A stretch of DNA of 64,000 nt from positions 806,001-870,000 of the forward strand of contig CAXXCY010000003.1 of the NCBI GenBank assembly GCA_963674895.2. Direction: 5' to 3'. A program made the position numbers and the translations under genes. Numbering within the stretch: position 1 is the stretch's first letter; each line of letters starts with the position of its first letter. The DNA is from CAXXOK01 sp963674895 (GTDB lineage: Bacteria > Bacillota > Clostridia > Christensenellales > Aristaeellaceae). Under the pieces are notes generated by a model that worked only from the letters and a program-made list of their open reading frames with translations, searched no databases and had not been told where the DNA came from. Positions 9,047 through 18,084 of the stretch are shown here, one piece after another.

Positions 9047-10246
9047 GTGAAAAAATGGACGAGTCTTCTGATTGCTGCCATACTAACGCTATCGATGGCC
9101 ATACCGGCGTTCGCCACAGAGCACGCCGATAACAGCTACACACTTGCAAAGGAAGGTACGGTCCTGCAAGACATACCGGACCGCAACATTACCCCTAAGA
9201 CGCCGCCGGAGCGCAACCCGATCATCCCTGGCGAAAGCCCGACCACAGGCCTGAGCTGGGTCGGCTTCTACCTGCCGATGCTTGCCCAGTTCTCCAACGG
9301 CGTCGGGACCATCAAAGTGGATGGAACAACAGTAAAAGCTGCTGGCGTCGGCCCGCGTGCCCCGTGGGGCGGCCAATACGCCGACATCGTATATGAAGGC
9401 ATTCTGTACCGCACGGGCGCAACCCGTATGACTTTCGTATTCTCAGACAGCCTGGATGATGGATATCCCACTTCGTTCGGCCCCATTCGTTCCGCCCGTA
9501 CCGGCCACGTCAGCCTTCGGCAGGAATGGCAGGGCGGCATCGTGTTCCGCGGCGGCCCCCGCAGAGAGGAAAACAACATTGCTGAAATGTTTGCCGATCT
9601 CGGAGCCAGCGATGCGGGCGTTGTGTTCGATCTGGAAACCAGCCTCACGAAGGGCTATTCCACACGGGTGAAGGGCCTCAAGAACCCCGAAAACCTGAGT
9701 GCGGATATTGTCGGCCTCCGCGGACTGATCCCCACCAACTACTCTTCCCTGCCGCACGCGTTTTTGTTTGCGGACCTCAACCCCTATACCGACGGATATG
9801 ATTTTGCGTATCAAATCAATCTGGACTGGGGTACCGAGACCTACATCTCGCACTTCGTGTATGATGAGATGAACAATATCTATTACCGCTATTCGGTTGA
9901 CGCGCCGTTCGTAAGCCATGTCAGCGACGAAGATCTGGACGACGAAGACGCGATCCTGCTCACCTTCTCCAACGTGATCGTGCAGCGCGTTGATTATACG
10001 TATACCGAAAACAGCAAAATTATGCCCAACATGCAAAGCATCGGCAAGGGCAACGCGGATATCTTCATCGGCGGCCGCTATATTCCCGGCTACTGGGTGC
10101 GCGAATCGCAGGATGATCCGACCGTATTCTACGATGATCAGGGGAACGAAATCCAGCTCACGCGCGGCAAAACGTTTATCGCCCACATGCCGCCGGATTG
10201 CCTGCTGACCTTCAGCTCCACCATCGACGATCAATTCGCACAATAA
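9047..10246 (+). CDS. DUF3048 (YerB family) secreted protein
   Basis: A 399-residue protein with a signal peptide (MKKWTSLLIAAILTLSMAIP, predicted cleavage after AFA) and no lipobox cysteine. DUF3048 hallmarks are QYADIVYEGILYRTGATRM and GPIRSARTGHVSLRQEWQGG. The C-terminal half holds LTFSNVIVQRVDYTYTE and GGRYIPGYWVRES. The biochemical role of the family is unknown; Bacillus YerB is a lipoprotein, whereas this copy appears to be freely secreted or membrane-tethered. The start is GTG at 9047 after GGGGGTAAAGAATC. It is monocistronic, with its own promoter and a strong hairpin terminator. Confidence 0.88.
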   Translation: MKKWTSLLIAAILTLSMAIPAFATEHADNSYTLAKEGTVLQDIPDRNITPKTPPERNPIIPGESPTTGLSWVGFYLPMLAQFSNGVGTIKVDGTTVKAAGVGPRAPWGGQYADIVYEGILYRTGATRMTFVFSDSLDDGYPTSFGPIRSARTGHVSLRQEWQGGIVFRGGPRREENNIAEMFADLGASDAGVVFDLETSLTKGYSTRVKGLKNPENLSADIVGLRGLIPTNYSSLPHAFLFADLNPYTDGYDFAYQINLDWGTETYISHFVYDEMNNIYYRYSVDAPFVSHVSDEDLDDEDAILLTFSNVIVQRVDYTYTENSKIMPNMQSIGKGNADIFIGGRYIPGYWVRESQDDPTVFYDDQGNEIQLTRGKTFIAHMPPDCLLTFSSTIDDQFAQ

Positions 10247-10260
10247 TCGATTTGCATGAA

Positions 10261-10291
10261 AAAGACCTGCCGTACGGCAGGTCTTTTTTTT
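10261..10291. terminator. Bidirectional rho-independent terminator
   Basis: AGACCTGCC and GGCAGGTCT pair around a GTAC loop, with a run of eight T after the stem on the plus strand and an A-run before it. It can stop transcription of the DUF3048 gene (plus) and of the convergent yigZ (minus). Confidence 0.92.
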
Positions 10292-10293
10292 AT

Positions 10294-10920
10294 TTACCAG
10301 GGATGGAAAAAGGTCGTTTGATCACATGCTATTTCTATTTTTCCGTCGGATGATTTCAACAGTTCAGCGCTGACAATTCCCCCGTCGTCTGTACGGCAAA
10401 GGAAGGACGCCGTCACGGCTTCCAGATACTCTGTGGTTTCGAGAATAACCGGAAGGGATTGCAGGGTATGGTTCACCCTGTCCCAGAGCGGGTAGGCTGC
10501 GCGAAGCCTGTATCTGGCGGTCTCGTGCATCGTGCACACGCGGGCTGCGTCAAGCGCGATGGAAGCAGCGTGCGCATAGGCGCGCACCAGACCGCCTGCG
10601 CCCAGCAGTATTCCGCCGAAATAGCGCGTTACCACCACGATACAGTCCGCCACGTCCTTTGTGAGCATCACCTCTGCGATCGGTTTCCCGGCCGTGCCGG
10701 ACGGTTCGCCGTCGTCGCTGTAGCGGATGATCCCCTTGTTCTTCCCGATGATATAGGCAAAGCAGTTATGCGAAGCGCCGCGGTGTTCCTTCTTGATCTT
10801 TTCCAAAAACGAAAGTGCGTCATCCGCATCGGAAACGGGAGCGGCATGGCCGATAAATCGGCTTTTCTGCACAATATATTCTGTTTCCGCCGCGTTTTGC
10901 AGGGTTTTATATTCGTTCAT
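10294..10920 (-). CDS. YigZ/IMPACT family protein
   Basis: A 208-residue member of UPF0029. The N-terminal Impact domain carries EYIVQKSRFIGHAAPVSDAD, HRGASHNCFAYIIG, YSDDGEPSGTAGKPIAEVM and RYFGGILLGAGGLVRAYA, all highly conserved in bacterial YigZ. The ~70-residue C-terminal domain has the DUF1949 type of fold placement. Function is not established in bacteria; eukaryotic IMPACT regulates GCN2. It is transcribed divergently from ruvC from its own promoter and ends at a shared terminator. Confidence 0.92.
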   Translation of the reverse strand: MNEYKTLQNAAETEYIVQKSRFIGHAAPVSDADDALSFLEKIKKEHRGASHNCFAYIIGKNKGIIRYSDDGEPSGTAGKPIAEVMLTKDVADCIVVVTRYFGGILLGAGGLVRAYAHAASIALDAARVCTMHETARYRLRAAYPLWDRVNHTLQSLPVILETTEYLEAVTASFLCRTDDGGIVSAELLKSSDGKIEIACDQTTFFHPW

Positions 10921-10950
10921 CGGCGCTCCTTCGGGTTGATTCCTTTTTCC

Positions 10951-11020
10951 ATTCTATCGTTTTTAGTTCGTATAAACAACAGAACGTATGTTTGCATTCC
11001 AACATTGTTTTTGGTATACT
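10951..11020. promoter_or_regulatory. Divergent yigZ and ruvC promoters
   Basis: On the minus strand TTGTTT (10974-10979) and TAGAAT (10951-10956) are 17 bases apart and serve yigZ. On the plus strand TTGCAT (10992-10997) and TATACT (11015-11020) are 17 bases apart and serve ruvC. The two -35 boxes are only 12 bases apart. Confidence 0.7.
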
Positions 11021-11090
11021 GAATGGTGTTCCAAGATTGACAAACAAACCGTTACCCCGTATGATGAAGTGGTATTTCAGGAGGTTTTTC

Positions 11091-11585
11091 ATGGTCATTC
11101 TCGGTATTGATCCGGGCCTTGCCACGCTTGGTTGGGGCGTGATTACGGAGCAAAGACGCAAGCAGACGCTGTTGGATTTCGGCTGCATCATCACGCCGCC
11201 AGAACAGCCGTTTCCCAAACGGCTGTTGGCTATCCAAACTGAGTTTGAGGATATCCTGAATCGCTTCTCGCCCGATGAGATTGCCTTTGAAGAGCTGTTT
11301 TTCTCCCGAAACGTAACCACTGCGCTGACCGTCGGCGCCGCCAGAGGTATTTGCGTCGCACTGTCTGCCGGCCACACGGATGATGTGTACGAATATACGC
11401 CGATGCAGGTAAAACAGGCGCTGACAGGCTATGGGCGCGCCGACAAGAAACAGATTCAGGAGATGGTCCGGCTGCTGCTGTCCATGGAGGAAATCCCCAA
11501 GCCAGACGACGCGGCCGACGCCCTGGCCATCGCGCTCACCCACGCGGCGATGGGCGCCATGCGCGGACAGTTCAGAATGAAATGA
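11091..11585 (+). CDS. ruvC: Holliday junction resolvase RuvC
   Basis: A 165-residue endonuclease that cuts Holliday junctions as the partner of RuvAB. It begins MVILGIDPGLATLGWGV, with catalytic Asp7, the acidic residue in FEELFF (Glu67), and the C-terminal acidic pair in PDDAADALAIALTHA. The start at 11091 has AGGAGG six bases upstream; longer in-frame starts exist but would remove the normal RuvC beginning. ruvA follows after 9 bases, giving a ruvCAB-queA operon as in many Bacillota. Confidence 0.96.
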   Translation: MVILGIDPGLATLGWGVITEQRRKQTLLDFGCIITPPEQPFPKRLLAIQTEFEDILNRFSPDEIAFEELFFSRNVTTALTVGAARGICVALSAGHTDDVYEYTPMQVKQALTGYGRADKKQIQEMVRLLLSMEEIPKPDDAADALAIALTHAAMGAMRGQFRMK

Positions 11586-11594
11586 GGTCAAACG

Positions 11595-12212
11595 ATGATT
11601 GCGCTCATTGAAGGAACGGTGTATGAAAAAAGCGCCGGTGAAGTACTGCTGATGTCGGGCGGCGTCGCCTTCCGCCTGCTGTGCAGCCTGAATACTGTCG
11701 CGTCCGTGCCCGCCGTCGGTCATCCTTGTACGCTGTACAGCCATCTGATCATCCGAGACGAAACGATCGAGCTGTTCGGGTTTTTAACGCGCGACGAACG
11801 GGAGTTGTTTCTAAACCTCATCACCGTAGGCGGCGTGGGTCCCAAATCGGCGATCGGCATACTTGGCAGCCTTCCCATCAGTGACCTGCGGCTTGCGATC
11901 CTGACGGGTGATATCGGCATGCTCAGCCGCGCCCCGGGAATCGGCAAGAAGACGGCGCAGCGAATCACGCTGGAACTGAAGGACAAGCTGGCAAAGGAAG
12001 CGCTTTCCTATGAACCCGGCTCGGCCGAATACGCCGCAGCCGATCTGGATTCCCCCGCGAAAGACGCGCTCAACGAGGCGATGCTGGCGCTCAAATCGCT
12101 CGGTTATTCGCCGATGGAAGCCGCGGACGCCATGAAAAACGTAAAGAGCCAGGCCGAGACGTCCGACGAGCTGATTAAGCTGGCGCTTCGCTATATGGCG
12201 CAGAAGCAGTAA
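11595..12212 (+). CDS. ruvA: Holliday junction helicase subunit RuvA
   Basis: This 205-residue protein binds the four-way junction and loads RuvB. The order is: N-terminal OB fold (MIALIEGTVYEKSAGEVLLM), helix-hairpin-helix region with ITVGGVGPKSAIGILGSLP and APGIGKKTAQRITLELKDKL, then a C-terminal RuvB-contacting domain (ALKSLGYSPMEAADAMKNV). It lies 9 bases after ruvC. The gap to ruvB is unusually long at 178 bases. Confidence 0.96.
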   Translation: MIALIEGTVYEKSAGEVLLMSGGVAFRLLCSLNTVASVPAVGHPCTLYSHLIIRDETIELFGFLTRDERELFLNLITVGGVGPKSAIGILGSLPISDLRLAILTGDIGMLSRAPGIGKKTAQRITLELKDKLAKEALSYEPGSAEYAAADLDSPAKDALNEAMLALKSLGYSPMEAADAMKNVKSQAETSDELIKLALRYMAQKQ

Positions 12213-12390
12213 TCAGAATTTTGTTTCGTCATGCCTGATCGATGGCGCGCATTCCGCTCACAATCCAAGAAAGGGAATGCGGATACAGCGTGGGCTGGAT
12301 GCAGCATTCCCAACGATGCTTGCGGACAGCGGACAAAGTAGGATCCTGACATTGCGGGTAGGAATGAGCAGTATATAAAGGAGCACGATC
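12213..12390 (+). other. ruvA-ruvB intergenic region with alternating inverted repeats
   Basis: GCATTCC at 12249-12255, GGGAATGC at 12273-12280 and GCATTCCC at 12304-12311 occur in order. The middle segment can pair with either neighbour (7 or 8 bp), so two mutually exclusive hairpins are possible in the transcript ahead of ruvB. No convincing promoter was seen. The ruvB ribosome binding site AAAGGAG ends the region. Confidence 0.5.
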
Positions 12391-13431
12391 ATGGGAGACG
12401 ACGGTCGTTTGATCACAACCGGATTCCGCCAAGGCGAAGACGAACAGGAACCTTCCCTGCGCCCCAAAGCCCTGAAGGACTATGTAGGGCAGGAACCGAT
12501 TAAGAATAACCTTCGCATTTCCATCAAAGCCGCCCTGGAGCGGCGGGAAGCGATCGACCATCTGCTGCTGTACGGTCCGCCCGGCCTGGGCAAAACGACG
12601 CTCGCGGGGATTATCGCGGCGGAAATGGGTCAGAACATCCGCATTACCAGCGGCCCTGCCATCGACCGCCCCGGCGATCTGGCAAGCATTCTGACAAACT
12701 TAAACGACGGCGACCTTTTGTTCATCGACGAAATCCACCGCCTAAGCCGATCTGTGGAAGAGGTCCTGTACCCCGCGATGGAGGACTGCGCGCTGGACAT
12801 CATGATCGGCAAGGGCCCTTCGGCGCGCAGCATCCGGCTGGATCTGCCGAAATTCACCCTTGTGGGCGCCACCACCAGGCCGGGGCTGATTTCCGCGCCG
12901 CTTCGCGACCGGTTCGGCATGCTGTTCCGGCTGGAGCTGTATTCCAGCGAGGAGCTTTCCGTGATTTTGAAACGCAACGCGCGTATCCTGTCCGTGCAGG
13001 CCGACGACGATGGAATACTGGAAATCGCATCGCGCAGCCGCGGCACGCCGCGTATCGCCAACCGCATGCTCCGGCGCGTGCGGGACTACGCACAGGTGAA
13101 ATGCGACGGATGTATAACGCTTATAACCGCCCGGGACGCTCTCAATCTGCTGGATGTGGACATCCTGGGCTTGGACCGTGTGGACCGTACGATGCTCTAT
13201 ACCATGATCGACAAGTTCGACGGCGGCCCCGTGGGGCTGGAAACGCTCAGCGCGATGACCGGCGAGGACGTGAACACCATCGAGGATGTATACGAGCCTT
13301 ATCTGATGCAGCTGGGATTCATCGTGCGAACGCCGCGCGGGCGTATTGTAACGAAACCGGCATACGAGCATCTTGGACGCGCCCCAAAGGACGATTCGGA
13401 ATATGAAGACGATGGGCAAATGAGGATATAA
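12391..13431 (+). CDS. ruvB: Holliday junction branch migration ATPase RuvB
   Basis: A 346-residue AAA+ motor that drives branch migration. The N-terminal block ends EPSLRPKALKDYVGQEPIK. Walker A is LLLYGPPGLGKTTLAGII, Walker B is LLFIDEIHRLSR, and sensor 1 and arginine-finger areas are in TLVGATTRPGLISAPLRDRF. The C-terminal winged helix contains TPRGRIVTKPAYEHLG. The ATG has AAAGGAG 7 bases upstream. queA starts 3 bases after its stop. Confidence 0.97.
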   Translation: MGDDGRLITTGFRQGEDEQEPSLRPKALKDYVGQEPIKNNLRISIKAALERREAIDHLLLYGPPGLGKTTLAGIIAAEMGQNIRITSGPAIDRPGDLASILTNLNDGDLLFIDEIHRLSRSVEEVLYPAMEDCALDIMIGKGPSARSIRLDLPKFTLVGATTRPGLISAPLRDRFGMLFRLELYSSEELSVILKRNARILSVQADDDGILEIASRSRGTPRIANRMLRRVRDYAQVKCDGCITLITARDALNLLDVDILGLDRVDRTMLYTMIDKFDGGPVGLETLSAMTGEDVNTIEDVYEPYLMQLGFIVRTPRGRIVTKPAYEHLGRAPKDDSEYEDDGQMRI

Positions 13432-13434
13432 CGG

Positions 13435-14460
13435 TTGAAGACAAGCGATTTCCATTACGATCTGCCGCAGGAGCTGATCGCACAAACCCCCATCCACCCG
13501 CGCGACCACTCCCGGCTGCTTGTGTATGACCGCACGGATCAGTCCGTGCAGCATCTGCATTTTTACGATCTGCCCTCTCTGCTGCATCAGGGCGACGCGC
13601 TGGTAATCAACGAAACTAAGGTCATCCCCGCCAGGCTGCTGGGCGTGAAGGAATCATCCGGCATACCGGTGGAAATCCTGCTGTTGAAACGGAATACTCA
13701 AACCGACTGGGAGGCGCTTGTGCGGCCCGGCAGGCGGCTGCTGCCAGGCGCTTTCTGCACGTTCGGGGACGGCGCGCTGCGCGCCGAGATCCTCTCTACG
13801 CTCGATCAGGGAGTAAGACTGGTACGCTTTCAGTATCAGGGCGTGTTTGAAGCGCTGCTTGACCGCCTGGGGCAAATGCCGCTTCCGCCTTATATTCATA
13901 CCCAGCTGCAGGATAACTCCCAGTATCAAACGGTGTATGCGAAACTGGACGGGAGCGCCGCGGCCCCGACAGCCGGGCTGCACTTTACGCCGGAGCTGCT
14001 TCAAACGATCCGGGAAATCGGCGTGGACGTCGTCCCTGTTCTCCTTCACGTCGGGCTGGGCACGTTCCGCCCCGTTGCGGAAGAAAACATCGAAGACCAT
14101 CCGATGCACGCCGAAGCTTACGAGGTCGGGCAGGAGGCCGCCGACCGGATTAACGCCGCGCGCAAACGCGGGAACCGCTGCGTCTGCGTCGGCACGACCA
14201 GCGTCCGCACGCTTGAATCCGTTACGGGCGCGGACGGTACGGTTCGCCCTGCGAGCGGCGATACGAAACTTTTCATCACGCCCGGGTACCGGTTTAAGGC
14301 TGTGGACGCGCTGATTACCAATTTCCATCTTCCGGAAAGCACGCTGCTGATGCTGGTTTCCTCGCTTACGGGCATAGAAGAAGCGATGCGAATCTATCGC
14401 ATCGCGGTGGACGAACGCTACCGGTTTTTCTCCTTCGGGGACGCGATGATGATCCTTTAA
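13435..14460 (+). CDS. queA: tRNA preQ1(34) S-adenosylmethionine ribosyltransferase-isomerase
   Basis: QueA transfers the ribosyl part of SAM to preQ1 in tRNA, giving epoxyqueuosine. The 341 residues begin MKTSDFHYDLPQELIAQTPI and include LVINETKVIPARLLG, TAGLHFTPELL and LLHVGLGTFRPVAEENIEDH, all QueA signatures. The start codon is TTG at 13435, with GAGG 9 bases upstream inside the ruvB end. It is convergent with plsY, with only 5 bases between the stops and no hairpin terminator there. Confidence 0.95.
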   Translation: MKTSDFHYDLPQELIAQTPIHPRDHSRLLVYDRTDQSVQHLHFYDLPSLLHQGDALVINETKVIPARLLGVKESSGIPVEILLLKRNTQTDWEALVRPGRRLLPGAFCTFGDGALRAEILSTLDQGVRLVRFQYQGVFEALLDRLGQMPLPPYIHTQLQDNSQYQTVYAKLDGSAAAPTAGLHFTPELLQTIREIGVDVVPVLLHVGLGTFRPVAEENIEDHPMHAEAYEVGQEAADRINAARKRGNRCVCVGTTSVRTLESVTGADGTVRPASGDTKLFITPGYRFKAVDALITNFHLPESTLLMLVSSLTGIEEAMRIYRIAVDERYRFFSFGDAMMIL

Positions 14461-14465
14461 ATCCC

Positions 14466-15110
14466 CTATTTCTGCTCCGTATTCTTTGCGGGAACCCGCT
14501 TCCCGATTTTGTTTTCGTTTCCGTCCAGCAGACGTTTGATGTTCGCGCGGTGCCTGACTACGCTCAGGATAAACAATACCGCCGCGAAAGCGCACGCAAA
14601 CCATTGATCGTGGCGGAATATACACGTAAAAACTAAAAAGGAAAAAAGCATCGTCAGGCTACCGAGGCTGATGTATTTCGTCAGCGCGATCACGAGCACG
14701 CAGAGGACAATCGCAATTCCGCCCCAAAGCGGATCGACGAACAGGATAACCGCTGTGGATGACGCGATGCCCTTACCGCCCTTGAAGGAATAAAAGCAAG
14801 GCCAATTATGCCCCAGAATGGCGCCGAGGCCACCGACCATCATTCCGAACCGTTCGATGCCGAACGTCGCGTTTGGCAGCAGCAGGCTTCCGATCCAGCA
14901 AGCGGCGACCGCTTTCAGGGAATCGCCCAGGAATGTGACGGCTCCCTGCCGGATGCCCAGCACGCGGAGCACGTTGCTCGCGCCCGTACTTTTGCTGCCG
15001 GCCTTGCGGATATTGACACCCGCCCGGTTTGAAATGAGGATGCCGGTAGAAAAGCAGCCCAAAAGATATCCTGCGGCAAGAACGGCGATCGTCAACAGTA
15101 TTTCGTTCAT
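14466..15110 (-). CDS. plsY: Glycerol-3-phosphate acyltransferase PlsY
   Basis: An integral membrane enzyme that acylates glycerol 3-phosphate from acyl-phosphate, the first step of phospholipid synthesis. The 214 residues contain about five transmembrane segments and the PlsY motifs STGILISNRAGVNIRKAGS, GASNVLRVLG and YSFKGGKGIASSTAVIL. The ATG at 15110 overlaps the hom stop as ATGA and has GGGAG 5 bases upstream; an ATG at 15122 lies before that site and is less likely. It is the last gene of the panT-coaX-hom-plsY operon. Confidence 0.94.
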   Translation of the reverse strand: MNEILLTIAVLAAGYLLGCFSTGILISNRAGVNIRKAGSKSTGASNVLRVLGIRQGAVTFLGDSLKAVAACWIGSLLLPNATFGIERFGMMVGGLGAILGHNWPCFYSFKGGKGIASSTAVILFVDPLWGGIAIVLCVLVIALTKYISLGSLTMLFSFLVFTCIFRHDQWFACAFAAVLFILSVVRHRANIKRLLDGNENKIGKRVPAKNTEQK

Positions 15111-16426
15111 AATGTCTCCCATTCGTTGTTTTTCTTGACGGGGTTTTCCTGTTCAACCCGGATCATACTGGCCAGTGTGGCAACGTCCGTATCGATGGCC
15201 TTCAGCGCAGATTGAATTGCGTTTTCGCCCGCCACATGCGTGATGATGACCAATGTCACGCGCCCGTCCACCATCTCACCCTTTTGCTGTACGGCGGCGA
15301 GGCTGACGTTCGCATCGGCAAACGCGCTGGCAATCGCGCGTAAAACGCCGGGTTTGTCCGTCGCCATCATGCGGATGTAAAACGGGCATTTCCAGTCCTT
15401 CTTGTTCACCAGCGAAACCTTGGGGTTGAGTTCGTTGGCAAACGTCGGGTACCTGTGCTTCGTAGTGGTTGCCGCGCGCTCCAAATCGCTGACGATCGCG
15501 CTGGCTGTTGGCATATCTCCCGCGCCCCTGCCTAAGAGCATCATTTCCTTGCAGGCGTGCCCGAACAGATAGACCGCGTTGAAAGAGCCGTTTACGTTCG
15601 CCAGCGGATGATCGCTTGGGATGAATGTGGGATGCACGCGGGTTTCCACGTTCATGCCGTCGCGTTTTGCGATGGCAAGGAGCTTGAGCGTATAGCCGAG
15701 CTCCTCGCCGCAGCGGATGTCCTCCGCGGTAATCCTGGTGATGCCTTCCACAAACACATCCTCTACCGGCACGCGCCCGTGAAACGCCATCGAGGCCAGG
15801 ATGCTCAGCTTGTAGGCGGCGTCCATACCCCCCACGTCGGACGTCGGGTCCGGTTCCGCAAGTCCCAGCCGCTGCGCGTCTTTGAGAACGGATTCATAGT
15901 CCGCGTTTTCCTTGCTCATCCTGGAGAGGATATAGTTGGTCGTGCCGTTGACAATTCCCAGAAGTTTGGAAATACGGTTGGCCTGGAGGCTTTCCTCCAG
16001 GGAATGAATGATAGGGATTGCGGCGCAAACGGCGGCTTCGTAATAAAGCCCCACGCCGGATTTTTTCGCGGCCTTCTGCAGCTCGTGCCAATGCAGGGCG
16101 AACGCGACCTTGTTGGCCGTGATCACGGTTTTGCCGGATTTCAGCGCACGCAGCATATAGGTGTAGGCGGGCTCTTCCCCACCCAAAAATTCAACCACCA
16201 TCTCGATCTCGGGATCGTCCAGAATATCCTCCGGCACGGTCGTCAGCACGCCAGGAGGGAAATCGATATCCCGGGGCTTGTTCAGCGTACGGACCAGCAC
16301 CTTCTTGATAGAAAACGTGAGCCCCGCGCGGTGCGCGATATCGCCCGCGAATCCCTCCAGCAGCCGCCATACGCCGCCGCCGACGTTTCCGCATCCGAGA
16401 AACCCGATGGTGACTTTTTGTATCAT
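15107..16426 (-). CDS. hom: Homoserine dehydrogenase
   Basis: Reduces aspartate semialdehyde to homoserine on the threonine/methionine route. The 439 residues contain an N-terminal Rossmann motif (IGFLGCGNVGGGVW), the catalytic region GIVNGTTNYILSRM and DPTSDVGGMDAAYKLSILAS, and a C-terminal ACT domain (IRMMATDKPGVLRAIASAF) that suggests feedback control by an amino acid. It overlaps coaX upstream and plsY downstream, each by ATGA, so the operon is tightly coupled despite mixing unrelated pathways. Confidence 0.95.
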   Translation of the reverse strand: MIQKVTIGFLGCGNVGGGVWRLLEGFAGDIAHRAGLTFSIKKVLVRTLNKPRDIDFPPGVLTTVPEDILDDPEIEMVVEFLGGEEPAYTYMLRALKSGKTVITANKVAFALHWHELQKAAKKSGVGLYYEAAVCAAIPIIHSLEESLQANRISKLLGIVNGTTNYILSRMSKENADYESVLKDAQRLGLAEPDPTSDVGGMDAAYKLSILASMAFHGRVPVEDVFVEGITRITAEDIRCGEELGYTLKLLAIAKRDGMNVETRVHPTFIPSDHPLANVNGSFNAVYLFGHACKEMMLLGRGAGDMPTASAIVSDLERAATTTKHRYPTFANELNPKVSLVNKKDWKCPFYIRMMATDKPGVLRAIASAFADANVSLAAVQQKGEMVDGRVTLVIITHVAGENAIQSALKAIDTDVATLASMIRVEQENPVKKNNEWETL

Positions 16427-17214
16427 GACTGCGCTTTCCTTTCGTGTTTGCGATTTCGGTGGTAGAGAATCCGGAGCCCCTTGAGGGTCAGCAGGCCGTC
16501 CAAATGGTCGATTACCCGGTCTTCCTCCTTGATCAGGGCTGCCAGACCGCCGGTTGCGACCACCACGGCGTCCGGTGCGTTAATCTCGGCGCGCATCCGC
16601 TTGACGATATACTTGACCAGACCAATGGTGCCATAAAAGGCGCCGGATTGCAAGTTGGAGATCGTCGTCCGTCCGATCACGGTTTCGGGCTTGATCAATT
16701 CAAACCGCGGCAGCTTGGAAGCGCTGCCAACCAACGCCTCGCTGGACAGCTTGATGCCTGGGCAGATGCACCCGCCCAGGAAGCAGCCCTCGCCGTCGAT
16801 GGCGCCGAACGTCGTCGCCGTTCCGAAATCAATGTAGATGCACGGCCCACCGTACACTTCGTAGGCGGCCACGGCGTTGGCAATACGGTCGCTGCCCAGC
16901 TCACGCGGATTCTCATACTTGATGTTGATGCCGGTTTTGATGCCGGGTTCCACCATCATGGGCGTTTTGCCGAAGTAATTCCGGCACATATGCTCCAGCG
17001 TAAAGTTCATCGTGGGAACGACGCTTGAAATCGCGATGCCTTCCACGTCGCAGAGCTTGAGCCCGTCATGCGCAAAGAGGCTTTCAAACAGGATGCCGTA
17101 CTCGTCGGACGTATGCGTGGTGTTCGTAGAAAACCGACCGTATTTCACCAGCTCTTCGCCGTTAAACAGCGCTGTTTTAATATTCGTATTGCCAACGTCC
17201 ATGGTCAGTATCAT
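16423..17214 (-). CDS. coaX: Type III pantothenate kinase
   Basis: CoaX phosphorylates pantothenate, the committed step of coenzyme A synthesis. The 263 residues begin MILTMDVGNTNIKTALFNG (phosphate-binding loop of the ASKHA fold). They contain NPRELGSDRIANAVAAYEVY and CIYIDFGTATTFGAIDGEG, which are CoaX signatures. AAGGGG precedes the ATG. The ECF S-component lies immediately upstream, which supports pantothenate uptake coupled to phosphorylation. Confidence 0.95.
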   Translation of the reverse strand: MILTMDVGNTNIKTALFNGEELVKYGRFSTNTTHTSDEYGILFESLFAHDGLKLCDVEGIAISSVVPTMNFTLEHMCRNYFGKTPMMVEPGIKTGINIKYENPRELGSDRIANAVAAYEVYGGPCIYIDFGTATTFGAIDGEGCFLGGCICPGIKLSSEALVGSASKLPRFELIKPETVIGRTTISNLQSGAFYGTIGLVKYIVKRMRAEINAPDAVVVATGGLAALIKEEDRVIDHLDGLLTLKGLRILYHRNRKHERKAQS

Positions 17215-17229
17215 GTCGGTAAATCCCCT

Positions 17230-17868
17230 TTACTTTCGCTTTTTCACAGCCGAAACCGCCGCCATCACAGCCGGTACCAGAATCATGGTGGCGATCGCCT
17301 CGGGAATCCCGTTGGGCAATGCAACGCCGAAAAACAGGAATTTCCCCGCCGCTCCGGCGTACTGCGCAAGCCCGATTTCGGCGAGTATTCCTACAATCCT
17401 GTCGTTATATACAAGTAAAAGAGCGAAAAGCACGAGCGCCGTATTGGTCAGGCTGCCCACCAGCGCGGAAACCGACCAGGCGATTGTTTCCATCGGTTTT
17501 TTCTTGGGAAGCAAGGCCTTTACCAGCTTATACGCGCCCCATGCGGCAATCGGTATCAGCAGCCGAGGGACAACGGATATGAGCGGATTGATAAAGAGCG
17601 GGTCAAACAGCGTTGCCGGCGCGATCAGGCCTTTCAGCAGCGTGCCGGCGCCAAATACAAATGCCAGGACGAGCCCGACCAGCGGTCCTTCCGCCAGCAA
17701 TCCGATCAAAACAGGGATATGGATGATCGTGATTTGGATGGAGGTGCCCGGCAGAAGTATGAGGCCGATGGGCGTGTAGATCAGGATAAGGATCAGAGCG
17801 GCGAGCATGCCTGTGATTGCCATCCGGCGGATGGGTTCCCTGTTGAGATTCCTTCCCGTAGTGGTCAT
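17230..17868 (-). CDS. ECF transporter S-component, probably for pantothenate
   Basis: A 212-residue hydrophobic protein with about six membrane segments, starting MTTTGRNLNREPIRRMAITG. The N-terminal Arg-rich stretch before the first helix and the segments LLPGTSIQITIIHIPVLIG and GPLVGLVLAFVFGAGTLLKG are typical of energy-coupling-factor substrate-binding subunits. Such proteins need the shared EcfA1-EcfA2-EcfT module, which is not in this window. Pantothenate as substrate (PanT-like) is inferred only from the adjacent coaX. The start at 17868 has GGAGGG 9 bases upstream. Confidence 0.82.
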   Translation of the reverse strand: MTTTGRNLNREPIRRMAITGMLAALILILIYTPIGLILLPGTSIQITIIHIPVLIGLLAEGPLVGLVLAFVFGAGTLLKGLIAPATLFDPLFINPLISVVPRLLIPIAAWGAYKLVKALLPKKKPMETIAWSVSALVGSLTNTALVLFALLLVYNDRIVGILAEIGLAQYAGAAGKFLFFGVALPNGIPEAIATMILVPAVMAAVSAVKKRK

Positions 17869-17976
17869 GAGTTTTCCCTCCGTTCGAGTTCTTGTGTGAT
17901 ACCCGACGATACCGTGACAGTGACCGAGGTTTCCAAGCCGGCGTCCAATCAAGATGTATTGGCAACGGCTACGAAC

Positions 17977-18005
17977 ATTATATCTGGAATGGTGCTTGTT
18001 GTAAA
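17977..18005 (-). promoter_or_regulatory. Promoter of the panT-coaX-hom-plsY operon
   Basis: On the minus strand TTTACA (18000-18005) and TATAAT (17977-17982) are 17 bases apart. The transcript would have a leader of about 100 bases before the ATG at 17868; no known riboswitch was recognised in it. Confidence 0.72.
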
Positions 18006-18056
18006 CACGGCTGCCGGACGGCGGCGACAAGCCTTTCTATTTTTCGCAAACAGGAG

Positions 18057-18062
18057 TATAAT
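18057..18062 (+). promoter_or_regulatory. -10 element for the nadD-yqeK gene
   Basis: A perfect TATAAT lies 22 bases before the GTG start at 18085. The -35 position (TTTCTA, 17 bases upstream) is poor. The implied leader is short, just enough to include AAAGGGGG. Confidence 0.55.
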
Positions 18063-18084
18063 ATTCCTGAAAGGGGGCACGGCT

